Shown: positions 14,225-21,701 of the stretch, one piece after another
Numbering within the stretch: position 1 is the first letter of the stretch
How the letters are laid out: each line of letters opens with the position of its first letter
Origin: Streptomyces spiralis
GTDB lineage: Bacteria; Actinomycetota; Actinomycetes; Streptomycetales; Streptomycetaceae
DNA length: 35,046 bases
Direction: 5' to 3'
Assembly (NCBI RefSeq): GCF_014654675.1
Contig: NZ_BNBC01000053.1
Coordinates: 11,712 to 46,757 of the forward strand
Made by a program: the position numbers and the translations under genes
The notes under the pieces: generated by a model
What the model saw: the letters and a program-made list of their open reading frames with translations, nothing else
The model's database searches: none
What the model was told of the DNA's origin: nothing

Positions 14225-14970
14225 GGCTGCTCCTCCCGCGGCTCGTTCCGCTCCCGACGCGCGTCCTGCCGCTGGTTCGGCCGCGTGTCCTGCTGCAGGG
14301 CGATGACGTTCAGGCGTTCGAGAAGAAAGAAGAAGGCAGCGGGCATGGGCTCGTCCCCGCAGACGCGCCGGACGTGCTCCCAGTCGACCTTCTCGCGCAG
14401 GGCGCGGGCGATGGGCAGGACCGCGCCGAAGTCGCAGTGATGCTCGGAGAAGGCGGCGATCAGGCCGCACAGCAGATCGTCAGGGGCCAGCACGGGCATC
14501 CGCACCGAGTCCACCGGCAGTTCCTCGGCCCGGGCGAGCATCTCCAGGGAGACGGGCTCGTGGGCCAGCTCGAAGATGATGTCGATGTCCTGGTCGAAGC
14601 ACTTGGACTTGATCAGCCAGTCCTCCGGCGGCGTGTAGACCGGCAGGCCGCCCTCGCGCAGGGTGTCCGCGACCGCCTCGGCGTCCTCGCGCCGCACGCA
14701 GAAGTCGGCGTCGTGCCGCAGGTTGGCGTTGCCGCCGTGCGCGTAGGCGGCCACGCTGCCCGCCAGCGCGAACGGGTGCCCCTTGCGCTTCAGGAGCGCG
14801 CCGACCTGTTTGGCCGCCTCGAGGATCGCCTGCCCCTGGTCAGGAGGCGGATGCTGTCCCTTCGGCCGCGCTCCGTGGGAGGCGGGCGGCTCCGCCCCGC
14901 CTGCCGCAAGACGAAGGCCGGGGGGTCCTGCCCTCCGGGCCGAAGCCGCGTCGCCTCCGTTCCGCGTCAT
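14221..14970 (-). CDS. Nucleotidyltransferase-fold protein
   Basis: 249 aa. Residues ~45-135 form a pol-beta-type nucleotidyltransferase fold: GSVAAYAHGG (Gly71-Ser72), DAD (Asp87, Asp89) and DIDIIFEL as the third acid. The remaining C-terminal part is helical. The family transfers nucleotides to proteins, RNA or small molecules; the target cannot be read from the sequence. The ATG at 14970 has GGAG 7-8 nt upstream and is chosen over the ATG at 14982. The first 45 residues are low-complexity. It is the first gene of an ATGA-coupled operon with the BON and phosphoesterase genes. Confidence 0.7.
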   Translation of the reverse strand: MTRNGGDAASARRAGPPGLRLAAGGAEPPASHGARPKGQHPPPDQGQAILEAAKQVGALLKRKGHPFALAGSVAAYAHGGNANLRHDADFCVRREDAEAVADTLREGGLPVYTPPEDWLIKSKCFDQDIDIIFELAHEPVSLEMLARAEELPVDSVRMPVLAPDDLLCGLIAAFSEHHCDFGAVLPIARALREKVDWEHVRRVCGDEPMPAAFFFLLERLNVIALQQDTRPNQRQDARRERNEPREEQP

Positions 14971-15109
14971 GCCCCACTCCATTCACCGGACCGAACACCG
15001 GGCGGCCCACCGGGCTCCACATCCCGGGGCCGGCCGCCTCGCCCGGTCCCGGACGCCCTCTCGTGCGGGGTCGGGTACCCGACGTGCCCGTGACGACACG
15101 GCGTGCCCG

Positions 15110-15169
15110 GTCCGCCGCGGCGGACAAAGCCCGGGCGGATACCGGGGGCGGCTCCGGCGGAAGCCGGAG
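15110..15169 (-). terminator. Two hairpins after the lipoprotein gene
   Basis: GTCCGCCG directly followed by its complement makes a 16-bp palindrome (15110-15125). A second hairpin pairs CTCCGGC (15152-15158) with GCCGGAG (15163-15169) around a GGAA loop. Both lie in the gap after the minus-strand gene ending at 15217. The second is the better terminator candidate. Confidence 0.4.
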
Positions 15170-15216
15170 GCATGGTTCAGCCGGGTGCCGGGGCGTGTGG
15201 CGGTCGGACGACGCGG

Positions 15217-15927
15217 TCAGGCGGGGCGCAGGGTGCGCTTGGCGAGTTCGTAGGCGGGGAGCATCTGGTCGTGCTCCTCGGTGTCGAGACCGCCCAGGTG
15301 CAGCACGACCGGTCCCTTCGGGGTGATGACGGCGAGGGCGCTCTCCTTGCTCGTCTCGTCCAGGACCTTGCTCGTATACAGGTACTCGACCTCGACGCCG
15401 TCGAGACCGCCCGCCGTGAACGGGCTGTACCGCTCCTTGCCCACGTCGCCCTCGTCCGCCAGGAAGGCCCGCAGCACCGAGCGCGCGTCGCCCGAGCCCG
15501 GTTTGCCGGCGTATACCCGCAGGAAGCCGATGTTCCCGGCGGGCTTGGCGTCGATCTCGCACGTGGCGATCACCGGGCCCACGCGCAGGAAGGCATCGGC
15601 GAATGCCTCGGCCTCCGCGGAGTCGCCGCCGGCGTTCGCGTCGACGGCCTTGGCCTTCCAGTCGGCGGCGACGTCGAAGGTGACGGGTAGGGGGCACGCC
15701 GACCCGGCCGCCCCGACGCTGCCTCCGCGCCGGGCCACGCCTCCCGAAGCCTCCGCGCCCGCGCCCGTACTGGAGTCGGCCGTCGCCGTGTCGCCGGCCG
15801 TCGTCGGCGTACGCGAGGCACGCTTCCCGTCGTCGTCCGACGTCTGCGAGCAGCCCGTCAGTGCCCCGCCCAGCAGCACTGCCGCGGCGACCGCACCGCG
15901 CCACGCCGTTCCCGCCCCGATGCTCAC
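15217..15927 (-). CDS. Secreted lipoprotein, hypothetical (236 aa)
   Basis: The GTG start leads into a lipoprotein signal peptide with hydrophobic AAAVLLGGALTGC and lipobox LTGC (Cys26), so it should be lipid-anchored outside the membrane. A low-complexity Thr/Ser/Gly linker (residues ~30-75) is followed by a domain with ACPLPVTFDVAADWKA, VIATCEIDAKPAGNIG and EVEYLYTSKVLDE, resembling the lipoproteins common in Streptomyces but with no known function. Two cysteines may form a disulfide. It is transcribed away from the catalase gene, from the shared gap at 15928-16260. Confidence 0.75.
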   Translation of the reverse strand: MSIGAGTAWRGAVAAAVLLGGALTGCSQTSDDDGKRASRTPTTAGDTATADSSTGAGAEASGGVARRGGSVGAAGSACPLPVTFDVAADWKAKAVDANAGGDSAEAEAFADAFLRVGPVIATCEIDAKPAGNIGFLRVYAGKPGSGDARSVLRAFLADEGDVGKERYSPFTAGGLDGVEVEYLYTSKVLDETSKESALAVITPKGPVVLHLGGLDTEEHDQMLPAYELAKRTLRPA

Positions 15928-16260
15928 CCTGTCTCTCCCCTCCCACGGGTCGGGATCCTTCCCCTCCCCGCGGCCGCGTCACTGTAACGGAGGTGCGCTG
16001 TGCGGGGGGTTCGAGGGGTTCACCCCCTCGTCGCGTGCCCCATGCGCCCGCCTCCCCACCGTGAGAGATTGGCGGAGTCGATGCCTATTCGGGGCGTTTT
16101 ACCCCTTGGTTCCGGGTTATCCAGTTGGCTCGGGCCCGGCGGTGACGACCGGCCCGGCGGTGCAGACCGGCGCGCCCGGAGACGGCCGCCCCGCCGGACA
16201 GGACAGCACACGGCCGAGGCGCACACCCGCGGCACGGCCAGAAGCGGAGGAACGGTACTG
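15928..16260. other. Divergent gap between lipoprotein and catalase
   Basis: This 333-bp gap has no gene. It holds a sigma-B-like promoter for the catalase (16096-16119) followed by a leader of about 135 nt, a short hairpin near 16008-16030 (GAGGGG...CCCCTC), and presumably the lipoprotein promoter. Confidence 0.4.
16096..16119 (+). promoter_or_regulatory. Sigma-B-like promoter of the catalase gene
   Basis: GTTT (16096-16099), a 14-bp spacer and GGGTTA (16114-16119) fit the Streptomyces sigma-B consensus (GNNT-N14-16-GGGTAC/T) with one mismatch. The CatB-type catalase of S. coelicolor is known to depend on sigma-B, so the site fits the gene it precedes. Confidence 0.5.
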
Positions 16261-18540
16261 ATGAGCGAGGCCAACCCCATCAAGCAGACAGCCCGCAAGG
16301 TCGCCGACGCTCTCAAGGGCGACGGCGCGGGACCGGAGGGGGGCATCCCGGGCAAGCCGGGTTCGCGGTCGCCCTCCGTCGCGGAGCCCACGGAGCCCCA
16401 GGGACCGCTGCCGCCCAAGCCGGACCAGACCGGCCCGGACACCGTCTCGCCCACCGGACAGCCGACCGGCGCGGACCAGTCCACCATGGCGCAGGCCGGG
16501 AGCTATCTGACCACCGCCCAGGGCGCACGGCTGTACGACACCGACCACTCGCTCAAGGCCGGGCCCCGCGGACCGGTGCTGCTGCAGGACCACCACCTGC
16601 GCGAGAAGATCATGCACTTCGACCACGAGCGCATCCCGGAGCGCGTGGTCCACGCCCGCGGCGCGGCGGCGCACGGCATCTTCACCAGCTACGGCACCGC
16701 GGCCTCGGTGACCAAGGCGGCGTTCCTCGCCAAGGACGTCGAGACGCCGGTGTTCGTACGGTTCTCCACGGTGCTGGGGTCCCGGGGATCCGCCGACACC
16801 GTGCGCGACACCCGCGGGTTCGCGACGAAGTTCTACACCGGCGAGGGCGTCTTCGACCTGGTCGGGAACAACATCCCGGTCTTCTTCATCCAGGACGCCA
16901 TCAAGTTCCCCGACGTCATCCACGCGGGCAAGCCCCATCCGGACCGGGAGATCCCGCAGGCGCAGAGCGCCCACGACACCTTCTGGGACTTCGTCACCCT
17001 GCACACCGAGGCCACCCACCACACCATCTGGAACATGTCCGACCGGGGCATCGCGCGTTCGTTCCGGATGATGGAGGGGTTCGGCATCCACACCTTCCGC
17101 CTGGTGAACGACAAGGGCAACACCACGCTGGTGAAGTGGCACTGGAAGCCCAAGCTGGGCGTGCACTCCCTGGTGTGGGAGGAGGCACAGATCATCAACG
17201 GCGTCGACCCGGACTTCCACCGCCGGGACCTCGCCGACGCCATCGAGGCGGGCGCCTACCCCGAGTGGGAACTGGGCATCCAGACCTTCCCCGACACCCC
17301 CGAGCAGACCTTCGAGGGCATCGACCTGCTGGACCCGACCAACATCGTCCCCGAGGAACTCGCCCCCGTGCAGCCCATCGGGCGGCTCGTCCTCAACCGC
17401 AACCCGGAGAACTTCTTCGCCGAGACCGAGCAGGTGGCCTTCCACCCCGGCCACCTCGTCTCCGGCATCGACATCACCGACGACCCGCTGCTCGCCGGAC
17501 GCCTGTTCTCCTACCTGGACACCCAGATCACCCGGCTGGGCGGCCCCAACTTCGGGCAGATCCCGATCAACCGTACGCACGCCCCGGTCAACGACATGCT
17601 GCGCGACAGCTTCCACCAGTCCGCCGTGCACACGGGCGTCGCCCCCTACCGTCCCAACTCCCTCGACGGAGGCTGCCCGTTCACGGCGGGCGCCGACACG
17701 GGCGCGTACATCGAGACGCCCGTACGCGTGCCGGAGGCGAAGAAGGTCCGGGACGCTCCCGAGTCCTTCAAGGACCACTTCAGCCAGCCCCGCCGGTTCT
17801 ATCTCAGCATGAGCCCGGTGGAACGCGAGCACATCATCGGCGCCTACACCTTCGAACTCGGCAAGTGCTGGGAGCAGGCCATCAAGGAACGGGGCCTGCA
17901 GGTGCTCGCCAACATCGACCCCGAACTGTGCGCGGAGGTCGCCGCCGGGCTCGGCCTGCCCGCACCCAAGGCCACCGTGCCCCTGGCCGACGTCGAGCCC
18001 AGCCCGGCGCTGTCCCAGCTCGGGCGCACCTGGCCGACGGACGGCAGGGTCATCGGCATCGTCGCCGGGCCGGACGGCGACCTGGACGGCGTACGGGCCG
18101 TACGGGATGCGGTGCTCGCCGGCGGCATGGTCCCCCTCGTCGTCGCGCCGACCGGCGGCAAGCTCGGCGACGGCGCCGACGCGCTGCCCGTCCAGCGCAC
18201 CTACGCCACCGCCCGCTCCGTCGAGTTCGACGCCGTCCTGCTGGCCGGGTTGCCGGGCGTGGGCGCCGACGCCTATGGTGCGCGCGACGCCAAGTCCGGA
18301 TTGCCCTCACCGCAGCAGGCGACCCACGACCCGCGCGTCAGCCTGCTGCTCTCCGAAGCCTTCCGGCACGGCAAGGCGATCGGCGCCTGGAAGGGCGCGG
18401 AGGCCTCGCTGGAGGCGGCCGGCGTCCCCGTCGACGCCCCCGGCGTGATCGTCGGCGACAGCGGACCCAGCACGCTGGAGCAGATCGCGCGCCTCCTGGG
18501 CGCCCACCGCGTCTGGGAACGCTTCCCCGGGGAGGCCTGA
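16261..18540 (+). CDS. katE: Large-subunit monofunctional catalase (KatE/CatB type)
   Basis: 759 aa, matching large-subunit (HPII-type) catalases. A low-complexity N-terminal arm (~70 aa) is followed by the core: His131 in RVVHARGAAAHG on the distal haem side, RFSTVLGSRGSADT, NIPVFFIQD, and proximal haem ligand Tyr418 in RLFSYLDTQITRLGGPNF. A C-terminal flavodoxin/DJ-1-like domain (residues ~590-755, VIGIVAGPDGDLDGVRAV) completes it. It splits hydrogen peroxide in the cytoplasm. GGAGG lies 10 nt before the ATG. The sigma-B-like promoter upstream predicts induction by osmotic stress and during development. The symbol is by family; catB is the Streptomyces name for this type. Confidence 0.93.
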   Translation: MSEANPIKQTARKVADALKGDGAGPEGGIPGKPGSRSPSVAEPTEPQGPLPPKPDQTGPDTVSPTGQPTGADQSTMAQAGSYLTTAQGARLYDTDHSLKAGPRGPVLLQDHHLREKIMHFDHERIPERVVHARGAAAHGIFTSYGTAASVTKAAFLAKDVETPVFVRFSTVLGSRGSADTVRDTRGFATKFYTGEGVFDLVGNNIPVFFIQDAIKFPDVIHAGKPHPDREIPQAQSAHDTFWDFVTLHTEATHHTIWNMSDRGIARSFRMMEGFGIHTFRLVNDKGNTTLVKWHWKPKLGVHSLVWEEAQIINGVDPDFHRRDLADAIEAGAYPEWELGIQTFPDTPEQTFEGIDLLDPTNIVPEELAPVQPIGRLVLNRNPENFFAETEQVAFHPGHLVSGIDITDDPLLAGRLFSYLDTQITRLGGPNFGQIPINRTHAPVNDMLRDSFHQSAVHTGVAPYRPNSLDGGCPFTAGADTGAYIETPVRVPEAKKVRDAPESFKDHFSQPRRFYLSMSPVEREHIIGAYTFELGKCWEQAIKERGLQVLANIDPELCAEVAAGLGLPAPKATVPLADVEPSPALSQLGRTWPTDGRVIGIVAGPDGDLDGVRAVRDAVLAGGMVPLVVAPTGGKLGDGADALPVQRTYATARSVEFDAVLLAGLPGVGADAYGARDAKSGLPSPQQATHDPRVSLLLSEAFRHGKAIGAWKGAEASLEAAGVPVDAPGVIVGDSGPSTLEQIARLLGAHRVWERFPGEA

Positions 18541-18758
18541 CCGCCCCACTTCGACGCAGGTCACCCCCCCCCACCCGTCACATCTGCACACCGAGCACAG
18601 GGCCCAGGCCCCTCCGTCCCGCACCGCCACCCACCGGCGCGTGCCATGTGGCACAAGCCACGCCCCGGAGGAGGCCTGGGCCATATGGCTCGCCGAGGCC
18701 GAGGGCTAGCGTTGCAGGGAGTCCTTTTCGTCCGTGAACAGCTCGAACGGCCCCCGCA

Positions 18759-19286
18759 GTGCTCGAAGATCTCTCCCCGCTCATCGCGGCGACCACCCAA
18801 TGGCTGACCAGCGCGTACCCGGCGTCCGACGGCGCGCTGGCCTCCGCCCTGTGCGAGGTGCAGGCGCGCCAGGCGGTCACGGTCGCGGCCTGGCTGCGCT
18901 ACCCCACGTCCATGGACGCCGCACTGGTCGGCATGTCGGGCCCCGGCGGCTCGGCCCGGCTGGACTGGATCACCGGCGCCGACGGCGTCGAGGGCGACGA
19001 CCCGGACGCGTACGCCTGGCGCACCTGGGTGGACGAGGTCGTGGCGAGCTGGGCGGCCTGCCTGCTCACCGACCCCGGGCTCGCCGACCGCGCGGTGGCC
19101 GCGCTCGCCGACGGCGGCCACGTGGCGGGCGCCCCGGTCGAGTTCCGCCGGCTGATCGCCCCCGACGAGCGAGACCGCCGGGCGGCCGCGCTGCTGCGCC
19201 ATCCCGACCTCCTCGCCCCGGTGAGCGCCCTGCACCACCCCCAACTGCTGGACCGCCTGCACCCGGACCGGCCCCTGGCGGCCTGA
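18759..19286 (+). CDS. Hypothetical protein (175 aa)
   Basis: A soluble, helical, Ala/Leu/Asp-rich protein beginning MLEDLSPLIAATTQWLTSAY from a GTG with no strong ribosome site. Other parts are ARQAVTVAAWLRYPTSMDAA, AWRTWVDEVVASWAACLL and LLAPVSALHHPQLLDRL. No domain is recognised. Codon use is strongly coding-like. It follows the catalase after a 218-bp gap that holds a GCCATATGGC palindrome (18680-18689). It could be a stress-related or regulatory protein, but nothing shows this. Confidence 0.6.
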   Translation: MLEDLSPLIAATTQWLTSAYPASDGALASALCEVQARQAVTVAAWLRYPTSMDAALVGMSGPGGSARLDWITGADGVEGDDPDAYAWRTWVDEVVASWAACLLTDPGLADRAVAALADGGHVAGAPVEFRRLIAPDERDRRAAALLRHPDLLAPVSALHHPQLLDRLHPDRPLAA

Positions 19287-19345
19287 CCGTACAGGCCCGC
19301 CCGGGCCCGCCCCGGCACGGGGCCGAAGGGCCGCTCCCGAACTGG

Positions 19346-19417
19346 ACCGGGACCCGAGTGGCCGCCCCTGACCTCACCGGGACCCGAGGGCCGCCGCCGA
19401 ACTCACCGGGACCCGAG
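19346..19417. repeat. Three tandem repeats at the glpD 3' end
   Basis: ACCGGGACCCGAG starts at 19346, 19376 and 19405, a period of 30 and 29 bp, with similar GC-rich sequence between. The third copy covers the last codons and stop of the glpD-like gene, so the others look like tandem copies of its 3' end. Confidence 0.6.
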
Positions 19418-21001
19418 TGCCTCGCCCACCGCCTCCCGTGCGGCCGGCAGCGCGGCGGAGCGGTCGGCGGGGACCAGACCGATGCGGGTGCGCCGGTCGA
19501 GGAGGTCGGCCTCGTCGAGCGCGCCCTCGTGCCGCACGGCCCACGCCAGCTCGGCGCGGGTGACGGGATGGCCTTGGAGCACGGGCTCGCGCAGCCGGGG
19601 ATCGTGGAGGCCCAGGGCGTGGACGGCCGGTGCCTCGGTGCCGTAGCGCCGGATCAGGCGGCGCGGTGCCTGGAGCGCGGACAGGGCGCGCGGCGACGCG
19701 GCGCCCACGAGGGGCAGTGAGGCCGTGGGGGAGGGCCCCGCGGCCAGGCGGTGCGTGGCGACGGCGGCGTCCACGGCGTCCTCGGCCATCCGCCGGTAGG
19801 TGGTGAGCTTGCCGCCGACCACGGTGATCACGCCGTCCGGCGAGGTGAGCACCGCGTGCCTGCGGGAGATGTCGGCGGTCCGGGGCGCCGCGCCGGACCC
19901 GTCGCCCGCGCCCACGTCCAGCAGCGGGCGCAACCCCGCGAAGGCTCCCACCACGTCGTCGCGCTGGACGGGCACGTCCAGGGCGGAACCCAGGACGTCG
20001 AGCAGGAACCCGATGTCGGTCTCCGGAGCCTCGGGAACGTCAGGGATCTCACCGTCGACGGGTTCGTCGGTGAGGCCGACGTAGACCCGGCCGTCGCCCT
20101 GGGGAAGAACGAGGACGAACCGGTTGGTCTCGCCGGGCACCGGGATGTGCAGTCCGGCGGGCAGCGGGCCGAGGCGGTCGGCCCGCAGCACGAGGTGCGT
20201 GCCGCGGGAGGGGCGTATCCGGATGCCGTCCACCAGGCCGCCCGCCCACACCCCGGAGGCGTTGATCACGGCTCGGGCCCGGATCTCGCCCTCCTCGCCG
20301 GTGAGTTCGTCGCGGACCCGGGCACCGGCCGCGGTCAGTTCCAGCGCCCGCACCCGGGTGAGGATCCGGGCGCCGCGTGCCGCCGCCGTACGGGCGACGG
20401 CGGTGACCAGGCGGGCGTCGTCGGCGAGCCGGCCGTCCCAGGACAGCAGGCCGCCGCGCAGCCCCGCCCCGCGCAGCGCCGGAGCGAGATGGCGGGTCTC
20501 CACCGCGGACAGCCGGCGCGGCGCCGGGAGGGTGGCGCGGGCGGTGCGCGCCGCGAGGCGCAGACCGTCGCCCGCGCGCAGGCCCGCCCAGGCGAGGGCC
20601 GCCTGACCGCGGGAGACCAGCGGGGTCAGCGGCAGCACGAACGGCTGGGCGCCGACCAGGTGGGGCGCGGTGCGCTCCATCAGCACCCCGCGTTCGACCG
20701 CGCTCTCGTGCGCGACGTCGAGCTGCGCCGAGGCCAGGTAGCGCAGCCCGCCGTGGATGAGCTTCGAGCTCCAGCGGGAGGTGCCGAAGGCCAGGTCGTG
20801 GGCGTCGATCGCGGCCACGGTCAGTCCCCGGGCCGCCGCGTCCAGCGCGGCCCCCGCCCCGGTCGCGCCCAGCCCGACGACCAGGACGTCCACGGCCGGA
20901 CCGCCGACGGTCAGGGCCAGTTCGCGGGCGCGGCGCGCGGCGGTCAGCGACGATCCGGGAGCCGCGCCGTCCGGGGCGGTGTGCGGGTGGGCTGGGCTCA
21001 T
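19403..21001 (-). CDS. glpD: FAD-dependent glycerol-3-phosphate dehydrogenase
   Basis: 532 aa. The N-terminal FAD-binding motif VLVVGLGATGAGAALDAAARG (residues 39-59) is followed by the GlpD signature FGTSRWSSKLIHGGLRYL. Further family segments are INASGVWAG, RIRPSRGTHLVL, FVLPQGDGRVYVGLTDEP (with breaks) and VVGGKLTTYRRMAEDA. The C-terminal helical domain is complete. It oxidises glycerol 3-phosphate to dihydroxyacetone phosphate at the membrane and feeds electrons to quinone. The ATG overlaps the stop of the TetR gene (ATGA). The position beside an alkyl-DHAP synthase-like gene suggests a role in ether-lipid or glycerol metabolism rather than the usual glpFKD operon. Confidence 0.88.
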   Translation of the reverse strand: MSPAHPHTAPDGAAPGSSLTAARRARELALTVGGPAVDVLVVGLGATGAGAALDAAARGLTVAAIDAHDLAFGTSRWSSKLIHGGLRYLASAQLDVAHESAVERGVLMERTAPHLVGAQPFVLPLTPLVSRGQAALAWAGLRAGDGLRLAARTARATLPAPRRLSAVETRHLAPALRGAGLRGGLLSWDGRLADDARLVTAVARTAAARGARILTRVRALELTAAGARVRDELTGEEGEIRARAVINASGVWAGGLVDGIRIRPSRGTHLVLRADRLGPLPAGLHIPVPGETNRFVLVLPQGDGRVYVGLTDEPVDGEIPDVPEAPETDIGFLLDVLGSALDVPVQRDDVVGAFAGLRPLLDVGAGDGSGAAPRTADISRRHAVLTSPDGVITVVGGKLTTYRRMAEDAVDAAVATHRLAAGPSPTASLPLVGAASPRALSALQAPRRLIRRYGTEAPAVHALGLHDPRLREPVLQGHPVTRAELAWAVRHEGALDEADLLDRRTRIGLVPADRSAALPAAREAVGEALGSR

Positions 21002-21654
21002 GGCGTCAGGGTCCTCTCCAGGATGGTCCGCAGTTCCGCGAGGAACGCCTCGGCGGTCAGGCCGGGGTCGTCCTCGTCGGTCATCGTGCGCAGCGACAGA
21101 GTGAAGGACTGGACGACCAGCAGCAGGGACCTGGCCTGCCGGTCGGGGTGGCCGGTGAGCACCGAGCCGTCGGCGTGGCCCTCGCGCAGGGCGTCGGCGA
21201 GCAGCGCCAGCAGGGCCTCCTGGCTGGCTCCGCGACGGTCCAGTACATAGGGGAGCAGCAGTTCGGGGTCGACGTCGACGATCTTGCGGAAGAGCGGGTG
21301 CGCGCGGAACGCCGCCACCCCGGCCACCAGCCCGTCGACGATCAGCGCGCGCGTGTCGGCGGTACCGGGCCGGCGCTCGGGCATCGACCGCGTGGCCACG
21401 TCGATCCACTCCCGGGTCATCAGATCGCCCACCAGAGAGCGCACGTCGGGCCAGCGCCGGTACAGCGTCATCCGGGACACACCGGCGCGCCGGGCCACGT
21501 CCGTCATGGTCGTACGCCGGACTCCGACGGCCAGCACGCAGTCGCGCACGGCGTCGAGCACGGGATCCCCGGCCGCTTCCGGCGCGCCGGAGACCGCTGC
21601 CGGGTCGCCCTTGCCGTTCGGACCCCCTGAACCGTTGTGACGAATAGGCGTCAT
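20998..21654 (-). CDS. TetR-family transcriptional regulator
   Basis: 218 aa. The HTH lies at residues ~45-75 (GVRRTTMTDVARRAGVSRMT, then LYRRWPDVRSLVGDL). The rest is the helical ligand-binding domain (ELLLPYVLDRRGASQEALLA). It shares a start/stop overlap with the downstream dehydrogenase, so both are made from one transcript. It probably binds the 8-bp repeats at 21655-21670 and controls both this operon and the divergent gene. The ATG at 21654 is chosen; longer starts run into the divergent gene's promoter region. Confidence 0.85.
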   Translation of the reverse strand: MTPIRHNGSGGPNGKGDPAAVSGAPEAAGDPVLDAVRDCVLAVGVRRTTMTDVARRAGVSRMTLYRRWPDVRSLVGDLMTREWIDVATRSMPERRPGTADTRALIVDGLVAGVAAFRAHPLFRKIVDVDPELLLPYVLDRRGASQEALLALLADALREGHADGSVLTGHPDRQARSLLLVVQSFTLSLRTMTDEDDPGLTAEAFLAELRTILERTLTP

Positions 21655-21670
21655 GTGTAACAGTGTAACG
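21655..21670. promoter_or_regulatory. Direct repeat in divergent promoter, likely TetR site
   Basis: GTGTAACA (21655-21662) is repeated as GTGTAACG (21663-21670), directly next to the TetR start and 32 bp from the divergent FAD-oxidase start. The gap is only 47 bp, so both promoters must overlap. The repeat is AT-rich for this DNA and the likely regulator site. Confidence 0.45.
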
Positions 21671-21701
21671 CCCCTTCGATCGACCGGTGAGGAACAACCC
21701 C

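Noticed and set aside
14225..14470. Longer BON protein starting at 14470
   Set aside because: The extra sequence is Arg/Pro-rich shadow of the nucleotidyltransferase; ATG at 14224 has an ATGA overlap and begins the conserved domain.
16000..16260. Extended catalase start upstream of 16261
   Set aside because: The in-frame extension runs through the promoter-like region, is not conserved in type, and the ATG at 16261 has a proper GGAGG site.
19346..19417. CRISPR-like array
   Set aside because: Only three short repeats whose spacers are similar to each other, one inside a gene end; this is a tandem duplication.
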